From: Candidatus Izemoplasma sp.
GTDB taxonomy: Bacteria > Bacillota_I > Bacilli_A > Izemoplasmatales > Izemoplasmataceae
Reading direction: 5' to 3'
NCBI GenBank assembly: GCA_029939615.1
Contig: JAOZSP010000001.1
Coordinates: 20,727-31,977, forward strand
DNA: 11,251 bases
Shown here: one piece after another, positions 1 through 6,254 of the stretch
Numbering within the stretch: position 1 is the first letter of the stretch
Layout of the letters: every line of letters begins with the position of its first letter
Notes under the pieces: generated by a model
What the model saw: the letters and a program-made list of their open reading frames with translations, nothing else
Told to the model about the DNA's origin: nothing
Databases searched by the model: none
Made by a program: the position numbers and the translations under genes

Positions 1-56
1 GTTAGAGCCTGAAATATCCATTCTCTGCTTCTTAACACTTGTTTGTTTTCTTTCAT
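1..56 (-). CDS. Probable TetR/AcrR-family regulator, N-terminal 18 residues only (cut by window edge)
   Basis: An ATG at 56-54 on the minus strand opens a reading frame that stays open to the left edge. It reads MKENKQVLRSREWIFQAL. An AGGAG Shine-Dalgarno core (63-67) sits 6 nt upstream, so a gene start here is well supported. The pattern of a short basic leader, then R-S-R-x-x-I-x-x-A-L, resembles the first helix of TetR-family repressors, which normally precedes the helix-turn-helix. With only 18 residues the family call is an inference. The gene is divergent from the XRE regulator at 275, and the shared intergenic region carries repeated TGTTACA-like sites that could be its operators. The rest of the gene lies outside the window. 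Confidence 0.5.
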   Translation of the reverse strand, partial: MKENKQVLRSREWIFQAL

Positions 57-69
57 ATTTTTCTCCTGT

Positions 70-191
70 TGTTACAAAAGTATGTGTATTGTTACATGTT
101 ACATTTTTGAATATTTTGCCTCTTGTTTATAACCAATAATCTATGTTACCATACAAATGTAACAAATGCAACACTTGGTTCAATTGTTACA
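70..191. promoter_or_regulatory. Cluster of TGTTACA/TGTAACA half-sites in a divergent intergenic region
   Basis: Six near-identical heptamers occur within 122 bases: TGTTACA at 70-76, 90-96, 97-103 (the last two directly abutting) and 185-191, TGTTACC at 144-150, and TGTAACA at 158-164. TGTTAC (144-149) and GTAACA (159-164) form an inverted pair around 9 bases. 158-164 and 185-191 form a second, wider inverted pair. Such a density between two divergent regulator genes is typical of operators for a dimeric repressor. Which protein binds (the truncated TetR-like one or the XRE protein) cannot be told from sequence. I see no clear -35/-10 pair for either gene. Confidence 0.55.
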
Positions 192-274
192 TCTGTGTTT
201 CGAGATAATTAAAGACAGATTATAAATGATTTAAACTAAGAGAGACATTAATTATTCTTTTAAGGAGCTTTAAT

Positions 275-904
275 ATGGAATTATATAATAAACTAAGAGT
301 TTTAAGGAAATTAAAAGGTTTGACTCAACAAAATATTTCTGAACAGTTTTATATTAGTAGACAAGCTGTTCAAAAGTGGGAGAGTGGAGAATCATCTCCA
401 GATATTACAAAGTTGCCTGAACTTGCTGAATTATTTGGTATTACAGTTGATGACTTACTTAATCCCAAATTGAACGAGCAATTATTACTAAAAAAAGCGT
501 TAAGCATGACCGAAATGGATTTAGATACTAATCCTAATTTTATGGGTATAGTAAGAAAAGCGTCTACTATAGACTGGATTATCTTTAGTACAATTTTATT
601 TGGAACTGCAATTGTAGTTATATTACTACATTTACTAGGAATATCAGTTGCTACTTTAAGTATCTTGTCATCATTAACTTTGGCAGGGATTGGAGTATAT
701 TCTTTGGTAAATACTACGATAGAAATACAACAAGGTATTCCTACGTTTTTTTTCAATGTAGGAATAGGAGTTGTTGGAATAATTTTAAGTTATTTAAGCT
801 ATAAATTTTTTGTTTGGTTCATTAGCACATATATCAAATTTGTTAAAAATGCAACATTAAGATTTAGGGATTATGGTGTTATTAAAGGAATGTTCTATAA
901 ATGA
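275..904 (+). CDS. XRE-family helix-turn-helix regulator with C-terminal membrane segments
   Basis: A 209-residue protein. Residues about 5-62 form a Cro/C1-type helix-turn-helix, with LTQQNISEQF followed by SRQAVQKWESGESSPD, the usual second-helix and recognition-helix pattern. Residues about 63-98 form a polar linker. The rest is strongly hydrophobic, with segments near 100-121, 124-146 and 157-187, so the protein is probably anchored in the membrane with its DNA-binding domain in the cytoplasm. The tail (190-209) is basic. The ATG is preceded by AAGGAG (262-267) at 7 nt. HTH proteins with membrane tails are common in Bacillota and are thought to link an envelope signal to transcription, but the signal and targets here are unknown. 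It may act on the TGTTACA sites just upstream. The 38-residue membrane peptide 238 bases downstream on the same strand is a possible partner or target. Confidence 0.85.
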   Translation: MELYNKLRVLRKLKGLTQQNISEQFYISRQAVQKWESGESSPDITKLPELAELFGITVDDLLNPKLNEQLLLKKALSMTEMDLDTNPNFMGIVRKASTIDWIIFSTILFGTAIVVILLHLLGISVATLSILSSLTLAGIGVYSLVNTTIEIQQGIPTFFFNVGIGVVGIILSYLSYKFFVWFISTYIKFVKNATLRFRDYGVIKGMFYK

Positions 905-1142
905 AATAAGAAAATCTCGGTTTTAAGACTGTAACTCTCTTTCTATAATATTTCAAGTAAACAAATTTAGTTATGCTAATTCTTGAGGATTTTGTGTTGT
1001 CTTTGAGATAAATTGTAATATGCAACTAATAGTAGACATTTGCAACATATGCTTGGTTGAATGGTTTTGTGAAAAACAATAAGATTAGATTATGAAACAA
1101 AAAGAATAAATGTTTCAAATATAAGAAGAAAGGATGATACAA

Positions 1143-1259
1143 ATGTTTTCAGTACTATTAGCTATTTCACAAACAACATGGATAATTGGTGGAGTTGTTA
1201 CTGCGGTTATTTTAGGTGGCGCCGGAGTATACTATTATGTATACTATTATAAAAAATAA
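1143..1259 (+). CDS. Small single-span membrane peptide, 38 residues, unknown function
   Basis: A short reading frame starting MFSVLLAISQ, with an AAAGGA Shine-Dalgarno sequence (1129-1134) 8 nt before the ATG. Residues about 12-29 (from TWIIGGVVTAVILGG onward) form one membrane span rich in Gly, Val and Ile. The end is aromatic and basic: YYYVYYYKK. The Tyr-rich tail is encoded by an exact 12-base tandem duplication. The ribosome-binding site, the span and the terminator downstream (1339-1381) argue that it is real. I do not recognise a family. Small membrane peptides of this size include toxins of type I systems, modulators of larger membrane proteins and stress peptides, and none can be chosen. 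The flanking gaps (905-1142 and 1260-1338) hold no other gene that I can support. Confidence 0.55.
   Translation: MFSVLLAISQTTWIIGGVVTAVILGGAGVYYYVYYYKK
1227..1250 (+). repeat. Exact tandem duplication of a 12-base unit
   Basis: GTATACTATTAT occurs twice head to tail (1227-1238 and 1239-1250), in frame with the small membrane peptide. Each copy encodes Val-Tyr-Tyr-Tyr, which gives the C-terminal VYYYVYYY. It looks like a recent slippage duplication that lengthened the aromatic tail without breaking the frame. Confidence 0.9.
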
Positions 1260-1338
1260 ATATAATTTTTGAAAAAATAGTGCTAATATTTGAAAGGCTT
1301 AAATATTACAAAAAAAATCTCCGTTCTTATTTTGCAAT

Positions 1339-1381
1339 AAAAAAAACACTAATTTTAAAAACATGAGTTAGTGTTTTTTTT
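1339..1381. terminator. Bidirectional Rho-independent terminator
   Basis: A 14-base inverted repeat (1339-1352 with 1368-1381) contains the core AACACTAA/TTAGTGTT and a 15-base loop. A run of eight A's on the left and eight or more T's on the right gives a U-tract in both directions. It sits between the convergent small-peptide gene (plus) and malic enzyme gene (minus), so it probably ends both transcripts. Confidence 0.8.
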
Positions 1382-1463
1382 GGTTGATATATATAGTGAA
1401 TAATCATTATCAGAGAAATAAGTAGAATGCTCACTCTAAAAAGAGTTAAGAACAACATCAATA

Positions 1464-2657
1464 CTATACTGATTTATTACCCTTAAGTCTTATAGCTTCA
1501 TCATATACGGCTTTACTAACACGTTCAACAACTCTTTTGTCAAATGGTGAAGGAATAATATAAGTAGTTTTTAATTCTTCTTTTGCAATGATACTAGCGA
1601 TAGCTTTAGAGCTAGCTAATTTCATGCTTTCTGTTATCATTGTTGCTCTAGCATCTAGAGCTCCTCTAAATAACCCAGGAAAAGCTAATACGTTGTTTAT
1701 TTGGTTTGGATAATCACTTCTACCTGTACCAATGATATAGGCTCCACCAGCGACTGCATCTTCATATGTTATTTCAGGGTCGGGATTTGCCATAGCGAAT
1801 ATAAATGGGTCTTTACTCATTGATTTAATCATATCTTTAGTTACGATATTTTTAGCAGAGACACCAATAAATACGTTTTTATCTTTTATTAGTTCTTTTA
1901 GAGAGTCTTCTTTTAGGTTATTTGGGGATAAAAATATTTCATTATCTAGAAGTTCTTGTTCTAAGAATGAATACTCATTGTATTTACTATCTAGAATAAC
2001 ACCTTGTTTATTGTATCCATAGATATTCTTAATACCAATTTCATGAAGTAATTTAGCAATGCTACTGCCCGCAGCTCCCGTCCCACTTATTACGATATGT
2101 AAGTCCTCTAGTTTTCGTTTTGTAAGTGTGCAAGCATTAATTAATGCGGCTAAAGTTACTATAGCTGTACCATGTTGATCATCATGAAAAACAGGGATGT
2201 TAAGTTCCTTTTTTAATCTTCTTTCAATATAAACACATTTTGGAGCGTTAATGTCTTCTAGATTAATTCCTCCAAAAGTAGGACTTATATTTTTAACTAT
2301 ATCAATTATCTCATCTGGGTCTTGTGTGTCTAACATGATTGGAAAAGCATCTACATTTGCAAATTCCTTGAATAAGATTGCTTTACCTTCCATAACGGGT
2401 AATCCGGCATAAGGACCGATATTTCCAAGACCAAGTACAGCACTTCCGTCACTTACTATAGCGACCATGTTTCCTTTTGATGTATATTTGTAAATGTTAT
2501 TTATGTCTTTTTTTATTTCAAGACAGGGTTCAGCTACTCCTGGGGAGTAAGCTAAACTTAAATCATCACTATTTTTAACTGAAACTTTTGATTTTACTTC
2601 GATTTTCCCAATGTGTTTTTCGTGAAGTTCAAGACTTCTTTTTCTCATATCTTTCAT
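1464..2657 (-). CDS. Malic enzyme (oxaloacetate-decarboxylating, NAD(P)+), short bacterial form
   Basis: A 397-residue cytoplasmic enzyme that oxidatively decarboxylates malate to pyruvate and CO2 with reduction of NAD(P)+. The length fits the bacterial form without the phosphotransacetylase-like domain. Family marks appear in order: catalytic Tyr region LAYSPGVAEPC (35-45), SDGSAVLGLGNIGPYAGLPV (69-88), the EGKAILFK Lys region (90-97), metal-binding GINLEDINAP (130-139), FHDDQHGTA (157-165), nucleotide-binding SGTGAAGSS (191-199), ANPDPEI (290-296) and the YPNQINNVLAFPGLFRGALD stretch (316-335). At the end of the second Rossmann strand (YNKQG, 215-219) an Asn (N216) stands where many malic enzymes have Asp, so NAD versus NADP preference is open. 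Its ATG overlaps the stop of the fumarase beta gene as ATGA, so it is the last gene of a fumarase-malic enzyme operon. A second ATG at codon 4 is an alternative start. Confidence 0.95.
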   Translation of the reverse strand: MKDMRKRSLELHEKHIGKIEVKSKVSVKNSDDLSLAYSPGVAEPCLEIKKDINNIYKYTSKGNMVAIVSDGSAVLGLGNIGPYAGLPVMEGKAILFKEFANVDAFPIMLDTQDPDEIIDIVKNISPTFGGINLEDINAPKCVYIERRLKKELNIPVFHDDQHGTAIVTLAALINACTLTKRKLEDLHIVISGTGAAGSSIAKLLHEIGIKNIYGYNKQGVILDSKYNEYSFLEQELLDNEIFLSPNNLKEDSLKELIKDKNVFIGVSAKNIVTKDMIKSMSKDPFIFAMANPDPEITYEDAVAGGAYIIGTGRSDYPNQINNVLAFPGLFRGALDARATMITESMKLASSKAIASIIAKEELKTTYIIPSPFDKRVVERVSKAVYDEAIRLKGNKSV

Positions 2658-3175
2658 TTTGCATTACCTGTAAAAATATTGTTTCCGTAGATGTCATAAG
2701 CAACAAAACATGGGAAATCTTTTACTTCAAGTTTGCGGATTGCTTCGGGACCTAAATCTTCATACATTATAATTTTACTTTTTATTATTCGACTTGATAA
2801 AAGAGCTCCTGCACCACCTGTGGCTATTAGGTACACAGCATTATTCTTTATCATTTCTTTGCGGAATTCTTCACTTCTATCGCCTTTTCCAATCATTAAT
2901 TTAAGACCTTTTTCCATTAGAGGTATTGATAATTTATCCATTCTATAACTAGAAGTTGGACCACTTGATCCAATGGTAGTGTTTTTTCTTGCTGGAGTAG
3001 GTCCTACATAATAAATTACACTACCATTAATATCGAATTTAGGATTATCCTCTTTAACTAGACGAATGTGAGCTTGATCTCTTGCTGTATAGATAGTCCC
3101 AGAAATCAAAACTTGTTCACCGACTTTAAGTTTTTTGATATCATCGATATTAATTGGAGTATTTAGTTTTATCAT
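2654..3175 (-). CDS. Class I fumarate hydratase, beta subunit (Fe-S hydro-lyase, C-terminal domain)
   Basis: A 173-residue subunit of the oxygen-sensitive [4Fe-4S] fumarase that interconverts fumarate and malate, related to tartrate dehydratase beta subunits. Family motifs are SGTIYTARDQAHIRL (25-39), YYVGPTPA (55-62), GSSGPTSSYRMD (69-80), IGKGDRS (95-101) and ATGGAGALLSSRI (118-130). The frame can be extended to 3208, but the ATG at 3175 is preferred. It overlaps the stop of the alpha gene as ATGA, it has the Shine-Dalgarno GAGGTG (3181-3186) 5 nt upstream, and the family starts at about this point. The overlaps with both neighbours suggest translational coupling and equal production of the two subunits. 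The GPTSSYRMD loop has Tyr where Gly is usual, a minor difference. L(+)-tartrate dehydratase is an alternative activity, but the adjacent malic enzyme favours fumarase. Confidence 0.92.
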   Translation of the reverse strand: MIKLNTPINIDDIKKLKVGEQVLISGTIYTARDQAHIRLVKEDNPKFDINGSVIYYVGPTPARKNTTIGSSGPTSSYRMDKLSIPLMEKGLKLMIGKGDRSEEFRKEMIKNNAVYLIATGGAGALLSSRIIKSKIIMYEDLGPEAIRKLEVKDFPCFVAYDIYGNNIFTGNAK

Positions 3176-4011
3176 AATATCACCTCGATATGACGAGCTG
3201 AGTGACATTGGATGTTAATAGCAACGGGAAGACTAGCTATATGCATTGGATAATAATTGATTTTAACGGCTAGACAGGTTGTATCTCCTCCAACTCCCAT
3301 TGGTCCAACACCGAGAGAGTTAATTTCAGTATAAAGATCCTTTTCTAATTTATTGATTATTTCATCGTTACTTTCATCATCTAAATCTCTAAATAGTGCT
3401 TCTTTTGCTAATAGTGCACTTTTTTCTAAGTTTCCACCTATACCAATCCCGACTATAATCGGTGGACAAGGTTTTCCACCTGCATTAAATACTGTATCTA
3501 AAACAAGTTTTTTAACACCATCTATTCCATCTGCAGGAGTTAACATGGTTACATTACTCATGTTTTCACTTCCACCACCTTTAGAGGCGATTTTCATTTT
3601 TATTTTATCCCCAGCAACAAGTGTAGTGTGGATAATTGCAGGAGTATTATCTAATGTATTAGTTCTATTAAAGGGATGAGCAACCATACTTTTGCGAAGA
3701 TATCCTTCTTGATATCCTTCTTTAACGCCTTTATTAATTGCCTCGTAAATGTCTCCTTTGAATGAAACTTCAGATCCTATTTCCAAATAAACAACGACAA
3801 CACCAGTATCTTGACAAAGAGGAACAATTCCTTTTTTTGCAATTTCCTGATTTTCAATAATATCATCTAAAATAGAAATAGCAGTCTGGTTTGTTTCTTT
3901 ATCTTTCGCCTTCTTAAACAAATTAACAAGGCTATCATCTAAATAGTAATTTATTTTAATCACTGAATCCTTAACTGATTTTGTAATTTGAGATAATGTA
4001 ATTTCTCTCAT
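3172..4011 (-). CDS. Class I fumarate hydratase, alpha subunit ([4Fe-4S] hydro-lyase)
   Basis: A 279-residue alpha subunit that carries the catalytic [4Fe-4S] cluster and pairs with the beta subunit encoded next. Conserved stretches are GIVPLCQDTGVVVVY (61-75), KSMVAHPFNR (107-116), ASKGGGSENMS (142-152), GKPCPPIIVGIGIGG (179-193), GPMGVGGDTTCLAVK (236-250) and PVAINIQCHSARH (262-274). C66, C182 and C269 are the likely cluster ligands. This is inferred from their place in conserved motifs. The length is normal for alpha subunits of the two-subunit type. The ATG has AAGGTG (4020-4025) 8 nt upstream. It is the first gene of the operon, with a -10-like TATAAT just upstream. Being oxygen-labile, the enzyme fits an anaerobe. 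Confidence 0.93.
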   Translation of the reverse strand: MREITLSQITKSVKDSVIKINYYLDDSLVNLFKKAKDKETNQTAISILDDIIENQEIAKKGIVPLCQDTGVVVVYLEIGSEVSFKGDIYEAINKGVKEGYQEGYLRKSMVAHPFNRTNTLDNTPAIIHTTLVAGDKIKMKIASKGGGSENMSNVTMLTPADGIDGVKKLVLDTVFNAGGKPCPPIIVGIGIGGNLEKSALLAKEALFRDLDDESNDEIINKLEKDLYTEINSLGVGPMGVGGDTTCLAVKINYYPMHIASLPVAINIQCHSARHIEVIL

Positions 4012-4039
4012 AATTTATTCACCTTCTATCATCATCAAT

Positions 4040-4070
4040 ATTATAACATATGATATTATATATATATGAA
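4040..4070 (-). promoter_or_regulatory. Putative promoter of the fumarase-malic enzyme operon
   Basis: On the minus strand a perfect TATAAT lies at 4045-4040, which would start the transcript about 10 bases upstream of the Shine-Dalgarno sequence. The best -35 is weak (TTCATA at 4070-4065, spacing 19). A second TATAAT (4060-4055) is an alternative and also lacks a good -35. The position in a divergent gap with no other space for a promoter supports the call more than the match quality does. Confidence 0.4.
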
Positions 4071-4113
4071 AGAATTACGATATTTTCACTTTGAAAAAAA
4101 TACAATGTTTTTC

Positions 4114-4142
4114 TTGATTTATAAAATTTGTTTTGTTATAAT
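4114..4142 (+). promoter_or_regulatory. Sigma-A-type promoter of rpmE
   Basis: TTGATT (4114-4119) and a perfect TATAAT (4137-4142) are separated by exactly 17 bases. TG at 4134-4135 gives an extended -10. Transcription should start near 4149-4150, leaving a leader of about 50 bases before the L31 start codon. This is the clearest promoter in the window, as expected for a ribosomal protein gene. Confidence 0.8.
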
Positions 4143-4162
4143 TTACTAGCAAATAAAACTTA

Positions 4163-4183
4163 CTATGACTTTTTGAGTCATGG
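4163..4183 (+). promoter_or_regulatory. Leader hairpin next to the rpmE ribosome-binding site
   Basis: ATGACT (4165-4170) and AGTCAT (4176-4181) form a perfect 6-bp stem around the loop TTTTG. A T-G wobble and a C-G pair (4163-4164 with 4182-4183) can extend it to 8 bp. The stem ends 3 bases before the AAGGAG Shine-Dalgarno sequence (4187-4192), so folding or protein binding here could affect L31 translation. L31 leader RNAs have been described in several bacterial groups, and the E. coli gene is autoregulated. Whether this hairpin belongs to such a class is not known. There is no U-tract, so it is not a terminator. Confidence 0.45.
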
Positions 4184-4200
4184 CGGAAGGAGTAATGAAG

Positions 4201-4413
4201 ATGAAAGAAGGAATTCATCCTAAATATCAAACTGTAACTGTAACTTGTACTACTTGTGGTAATACATTTGAAGGTGGGAGTATCTTGAAAGAAGTACGTG
4301 TTGATACTTGTTCAAATTGTCATCCATTCTATACTGGAGAACAAAAATTCGGTAAAGCTGCAGGACGTGTTGAAAAATTCAATAGACGTTATGGTCGTAA
4401 ATCGGACAATTAA
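4201..4413 (+). CDS. rpmE: 50S ribosomal protein L31 (bL31), zinc-binding form
   Basis: A 70-residue protein of the large ribosomal subunit. It starts with the family-typical MKEGIHPKY and ends with the basic FNRRYGRKSDN. C16, C19, C37 and C40 (CTTC and CSNC) form the zinc ribbon of the cysteine-containing L31 type, which is the zinc-replete version and not the zinc-free paralogue. Three in-frame ATGs exist (4180, 4195, 4201). The ATG at 4201 is chosen because AAGGAG (4187-4192) lies 8 nt upstream of it but only 2 nt from 4195, and because the family begins MK-x-G-IHP. The gene is monocistronic, with its own promoter and terminator, between two leftward operons. Codon use and composition match the neighbours. 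Confidence 0.96.
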   Translation: MKEGIHPKYQTVTVTCTTCGNTFEGGSILKEVRVDTCSNCHPFYTGEQKFGKAAGRVEKFNRRYGRKSDN

Positions 4414-4419
4414 TAATAT

Positions 4420-4443
4420 AGCCACTATATGTGGCTTTTTATT
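4420..4443 (+). terminator. Rho-independent terminator of rpmE
   Basis: AGCCAC (4420-4425) and GTGGCT (4431-4436) form a 6-bp stem with a 5-base loop. TTTTT and further T-rich sequence follow. It begins 6 bases after the L31 stop codon. Confidence 0.85.
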
Positions 4444-4488
4444 TACAAAAAAATAAAACCCCAGTTCATTTTAATTTGAACTGGGGTT
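4444..4488 (-). terminator. Rho-independent terminator of the hydrogenase operon
   Basis: A long GC-richer stem, AACCCCAGTTC (4457-4467) with GAACTGGGGTT (4478-4488), has a 10-base AT loop. On the minus strand it is followed by TTTTATTTTTTT (4458 down to 4447). It begins 4 bases after the HydA stop codon. The right side on the plus strand lacks a T-run, so it acts leftward. Confidence 0.92.
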
Positions 4489-4492
4489 AATG

Positions 4493-6247
4493 TTATTTAT
4501 AGAATTTTTTCTGTGAATATGAGGTATGTAGTAATTTGTAAGCAAATTCTGAATTAGGATCTCCTAAGTACTCTTTATAAATATTCATTACTATTTCATT
4601 TGTGTGTGATTTTCTATGTTCATTAGTAGTATCAATTTCATATAAAGTTTTCATTCTTCCAAGGCTAATATCAACTTCATCTTGAATTTTAGCGGGATGA
4701 ATTGGTTGGCCTCCACCATTAATACATCCACCTGTACAGGCCATAAATTCAACAAAGTGATATTGTTTTTTTGATTTTTTCATTTTTTCAAAGAATTTTG
4801 TGATGCTTACTGTGCCGTTTACAACGGCAATATTTATATCTTTACCAGCGATGTTATATGTGGCTTCTTTTATTCCTTTAAGACCACGTGCTTCTTTGAA
4901 ATCAACTGTAGTAAGTTTTTCTTCTAACATTTCTGATACAGTACGTAAAGAAGCTTCCATCACGCCACCTGTAACGTCAGATATTGCTGCTGCACCTGTA
5001 TAACGTGATAATTCTCCATGTGGTTTCGCATCTTCTAATTTCATGAAGTCTACTCCTTTACGTTTAAGTAAGTGAGCGTATTCTCTATTAGTTAATACTA
5101 AATCAACATCTCTTATTCCTTCGAATTCCATTTCAGGACGAGAAGCCTCATGTTTTTTAGCGATACAAGGCATAACTGTTACGAAGATAACGTCTTCTTT
5201 GTTGTATCCTAATTTTTCCGCATAGTAGTGTTTTGCGATTGCACCTGCTATTTGTTGAGGAGATTTTGTGCTAGATAAATTTTTAAGATATTTTGGTTCA
5301 TATTGTTCAATATAGTTTATCCAACCAGGACAACCAGAAGTGAATAATGGAAGTTCTCCACCGTTTTTAAGACGGTTAATAAATTCATTTCCTTCTTCTA
5401 TAATTGTTAAATCTGCTCCTAAACTGGCATCAACTACATCATCAAAACCAATAACTTCAAATGATTTATACATTTTACCTTCGACGTTTTCACCAATTGC
5501 ACTACCAAATTCTTCACCAAGTGAAACTCTTATTGCTGGAGATGGTGAAACTATTACTTTTTTGTTTTCGTCTTTTATTGCATCTAGAACTAAATCAACA
5601 TTTGATTTTTCTTTTATAGCAGCTACTGGACATGCTTGAATACATTTACCACATAAGATACATCCACTATCTTCCATATTGTGAAATAATGCAGGTCCAA
5701 CGTATGTTTCGTTACCACGTTCATTGAAGTCAAGGATTCCTAGTCCAGTGTGTATATTACAGGCTGTAACACATCTACCACACAAGATACATTTTCCACT
5801 ATCTAAAACGATAGAATCAGAAGTGTTATTGATTAGTCGTTCTTTTTTATGATAACTTGTACTTTCACCGTATACGTTTTCTACATTAAAACGACGCATT
5901 AAGTTTAATAACTCACAATTATGTTCTCTTTCACAAGCCCAACACTCAAAGATATGGTTACTTGCTAGAAGTTGTAGGTTTGCTACAATTGAATCGTGAA
6001 TTTCATCGGTATCTGTATCTACTTCCATACCGTCTGTTATTGCTAATGTACAAGAGTTTTTAAGTCCTCTCATATTTTTTACATCAACAACACATAAGCG
6101 ACATGCTGATGTTTCGTTGATTCCTTTTAAGAAACATAGTCTTGGAATATCAATTCCTAATTTATCTGCAGCTTGCATAACTGTATAGTCTTTAGGGACG
6201 GTAATTTCCTTACCGTTAATTTTTAGTGTAACGTTATCCAATTTCAT
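4493..6247 (-). CDS. hydA: [FeFe] hydrogenase catalytic subunit (HydA/HndD type) with Gly in place of the proton-relay Cys
   Basis: A 584-residue enzyme that reduces protons to H2, or oxidises H2, at the H-cluster. Domains in order: plant-type [2Fe-2S] ferredoxin (C38, C49, C52, C66), His-ligated [4Fe-4S] (H98, C102, C105, C111), two [4Fe-4S] (C153/C156/C159/C163 and C196/C199/C202/C206), and the H-domain with cluster ligands C306 (TSGCPGW), C361 (VMPCIAKK), C504 and C508 (FMACTGGCINGGGQP). E285, E288 and S325 match the CpI proton channel (E279, E282, S319), but G305 replaces CpI Cys299. The short C-terminal tail (about 535-584) has no extra cluster. The gene is last in the operon with NuoF- and NuoE-like partners, which makes an NAD-linked, possibly electron-bifurcating, HydABC complex likely. 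Start: the ATG at 6247 is only 1 nt from AGGAGG. A TTG two codons later (6241) has 7-nt spacing. The HydEFG maturases are not in the window. Confidence 0.95.
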   Translation of the reverse strand: MKLDNVTLKINGKEITVPKDYTVMQAADKLGIDIPRLCFLKGINETSACRLCVVDVKNMRGLKNSCTLAITDGMEVDTDTDEIHDSIVANLQLLASNHIFECWACEREHNCELLNLMRRFNVENVYGESTSYHKKERLINNTSDSIVLDSGKCILCGRCVTACNIHTGLGILDFNERGNETYVGPALFHNMEDSGCILCGKCIQACPVAAIKEKSNVDLVLDAIKDENKKVIVSPSPAIRVSLGEEFGSAIGENVEGKMYKSFEVIGFDDVVDASLGADLTIIEEGNEFINRLKNGGELPLFTSGCPGWINYIEQYEPKYLKNLSSTKSPQQIAGAIAKHYYAEKLGYNKEDVIFVTVMPCIAKKHEASRPEMEFEGIRDVDLVLTNREYAHLLKRKGVDFMKLEDAKPHGELSRYTGAAAISDVTGGVMEASLRTVSEMLEEKLTTVDFKEARGLKGIKEATYNIAGKDINIAVVNGTVSITKFFEKMKKSKKQYHFVEFMACTGGCINGGGQPIHPAKIQDEVDISLGRMKTLYEIDTTNEHRKSHTNEIVMNIYKEYLGDPNSEFAYKLLHTSYSQKKFYK

Positions 6248-6248
6248 T

Positions 6249-6254
6249 CCTCCT
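6249..6254 (-). promoter_or_regulatory. Shine-Dalgarno AGGAGG of hydA with unusual spacing
   Basis: A perfect AGGAGG lies between the NuoF-like stop codon (TAG, 6255-6253, overlapping it) and the hydA ATG, with a single base between them. This is much closer than usual. Either initiation uses the TTG at 6241-6239 (7 nt away), giving a protein starting MDNVTLKI, or the ATG is used with poor geometry and coupling from the upstream gene. Confidence 0.6.

Noticed and set aside
370..756. Open frame of 128 codons on the minus strand inside the XRE gene, and similar frames opposite the fumarase, hydA, hydB and [2Fe-2S] genes
   Set aside because: Their products show no family motifs, they lack ribosome-binding sites, and they lie wholly opposite genes with clear conserved domains.
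944..949. TATAAT between the XRE gene and the small peptide gene, a possible -10 box
   Set aside because: No acceptable -35 lies 16-18 bases upstream (TTTTAA at best), and the sequence is AT-rich enough to give TATAAT by chance.
1067..1093. TTGTGA ... GATTAT as a promoter for the small peptide
   Set aside because: Spacing is only 15 bases and both boxes are imperfect, so it was not called.
1284..1308. TAATATTT/AAATATTA inverted repeat after the small peptide gene
   Set aside because: All-AT 8-bp stem with no T-run. The stronger terminator at 1339-1381 explains the end of transcription.
1433..1446. ACTCT-AAAA-AGAGT hairpin after the malic enzyme gene
   Set aside because: 5-bp stem without a U-tract on either strand; likely chance.
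2654..3208. Longer fumarase beta frame starting at 3208
   Set aside because: The 11 extra residues overlap the alpha gene. The ATG at 3175 has GAGGTG at 5 nt and an ATGA overlap, and fits the family start.
4180..4413. Longer L31 frame starting at 4180 or 4195
   Set aside because: The ATG at 4180 is within the leader hairpin and upstream of the Shine-Dalgarno sequence, and the one at 4195 is only 2 nt from it. The family start is at 4201.
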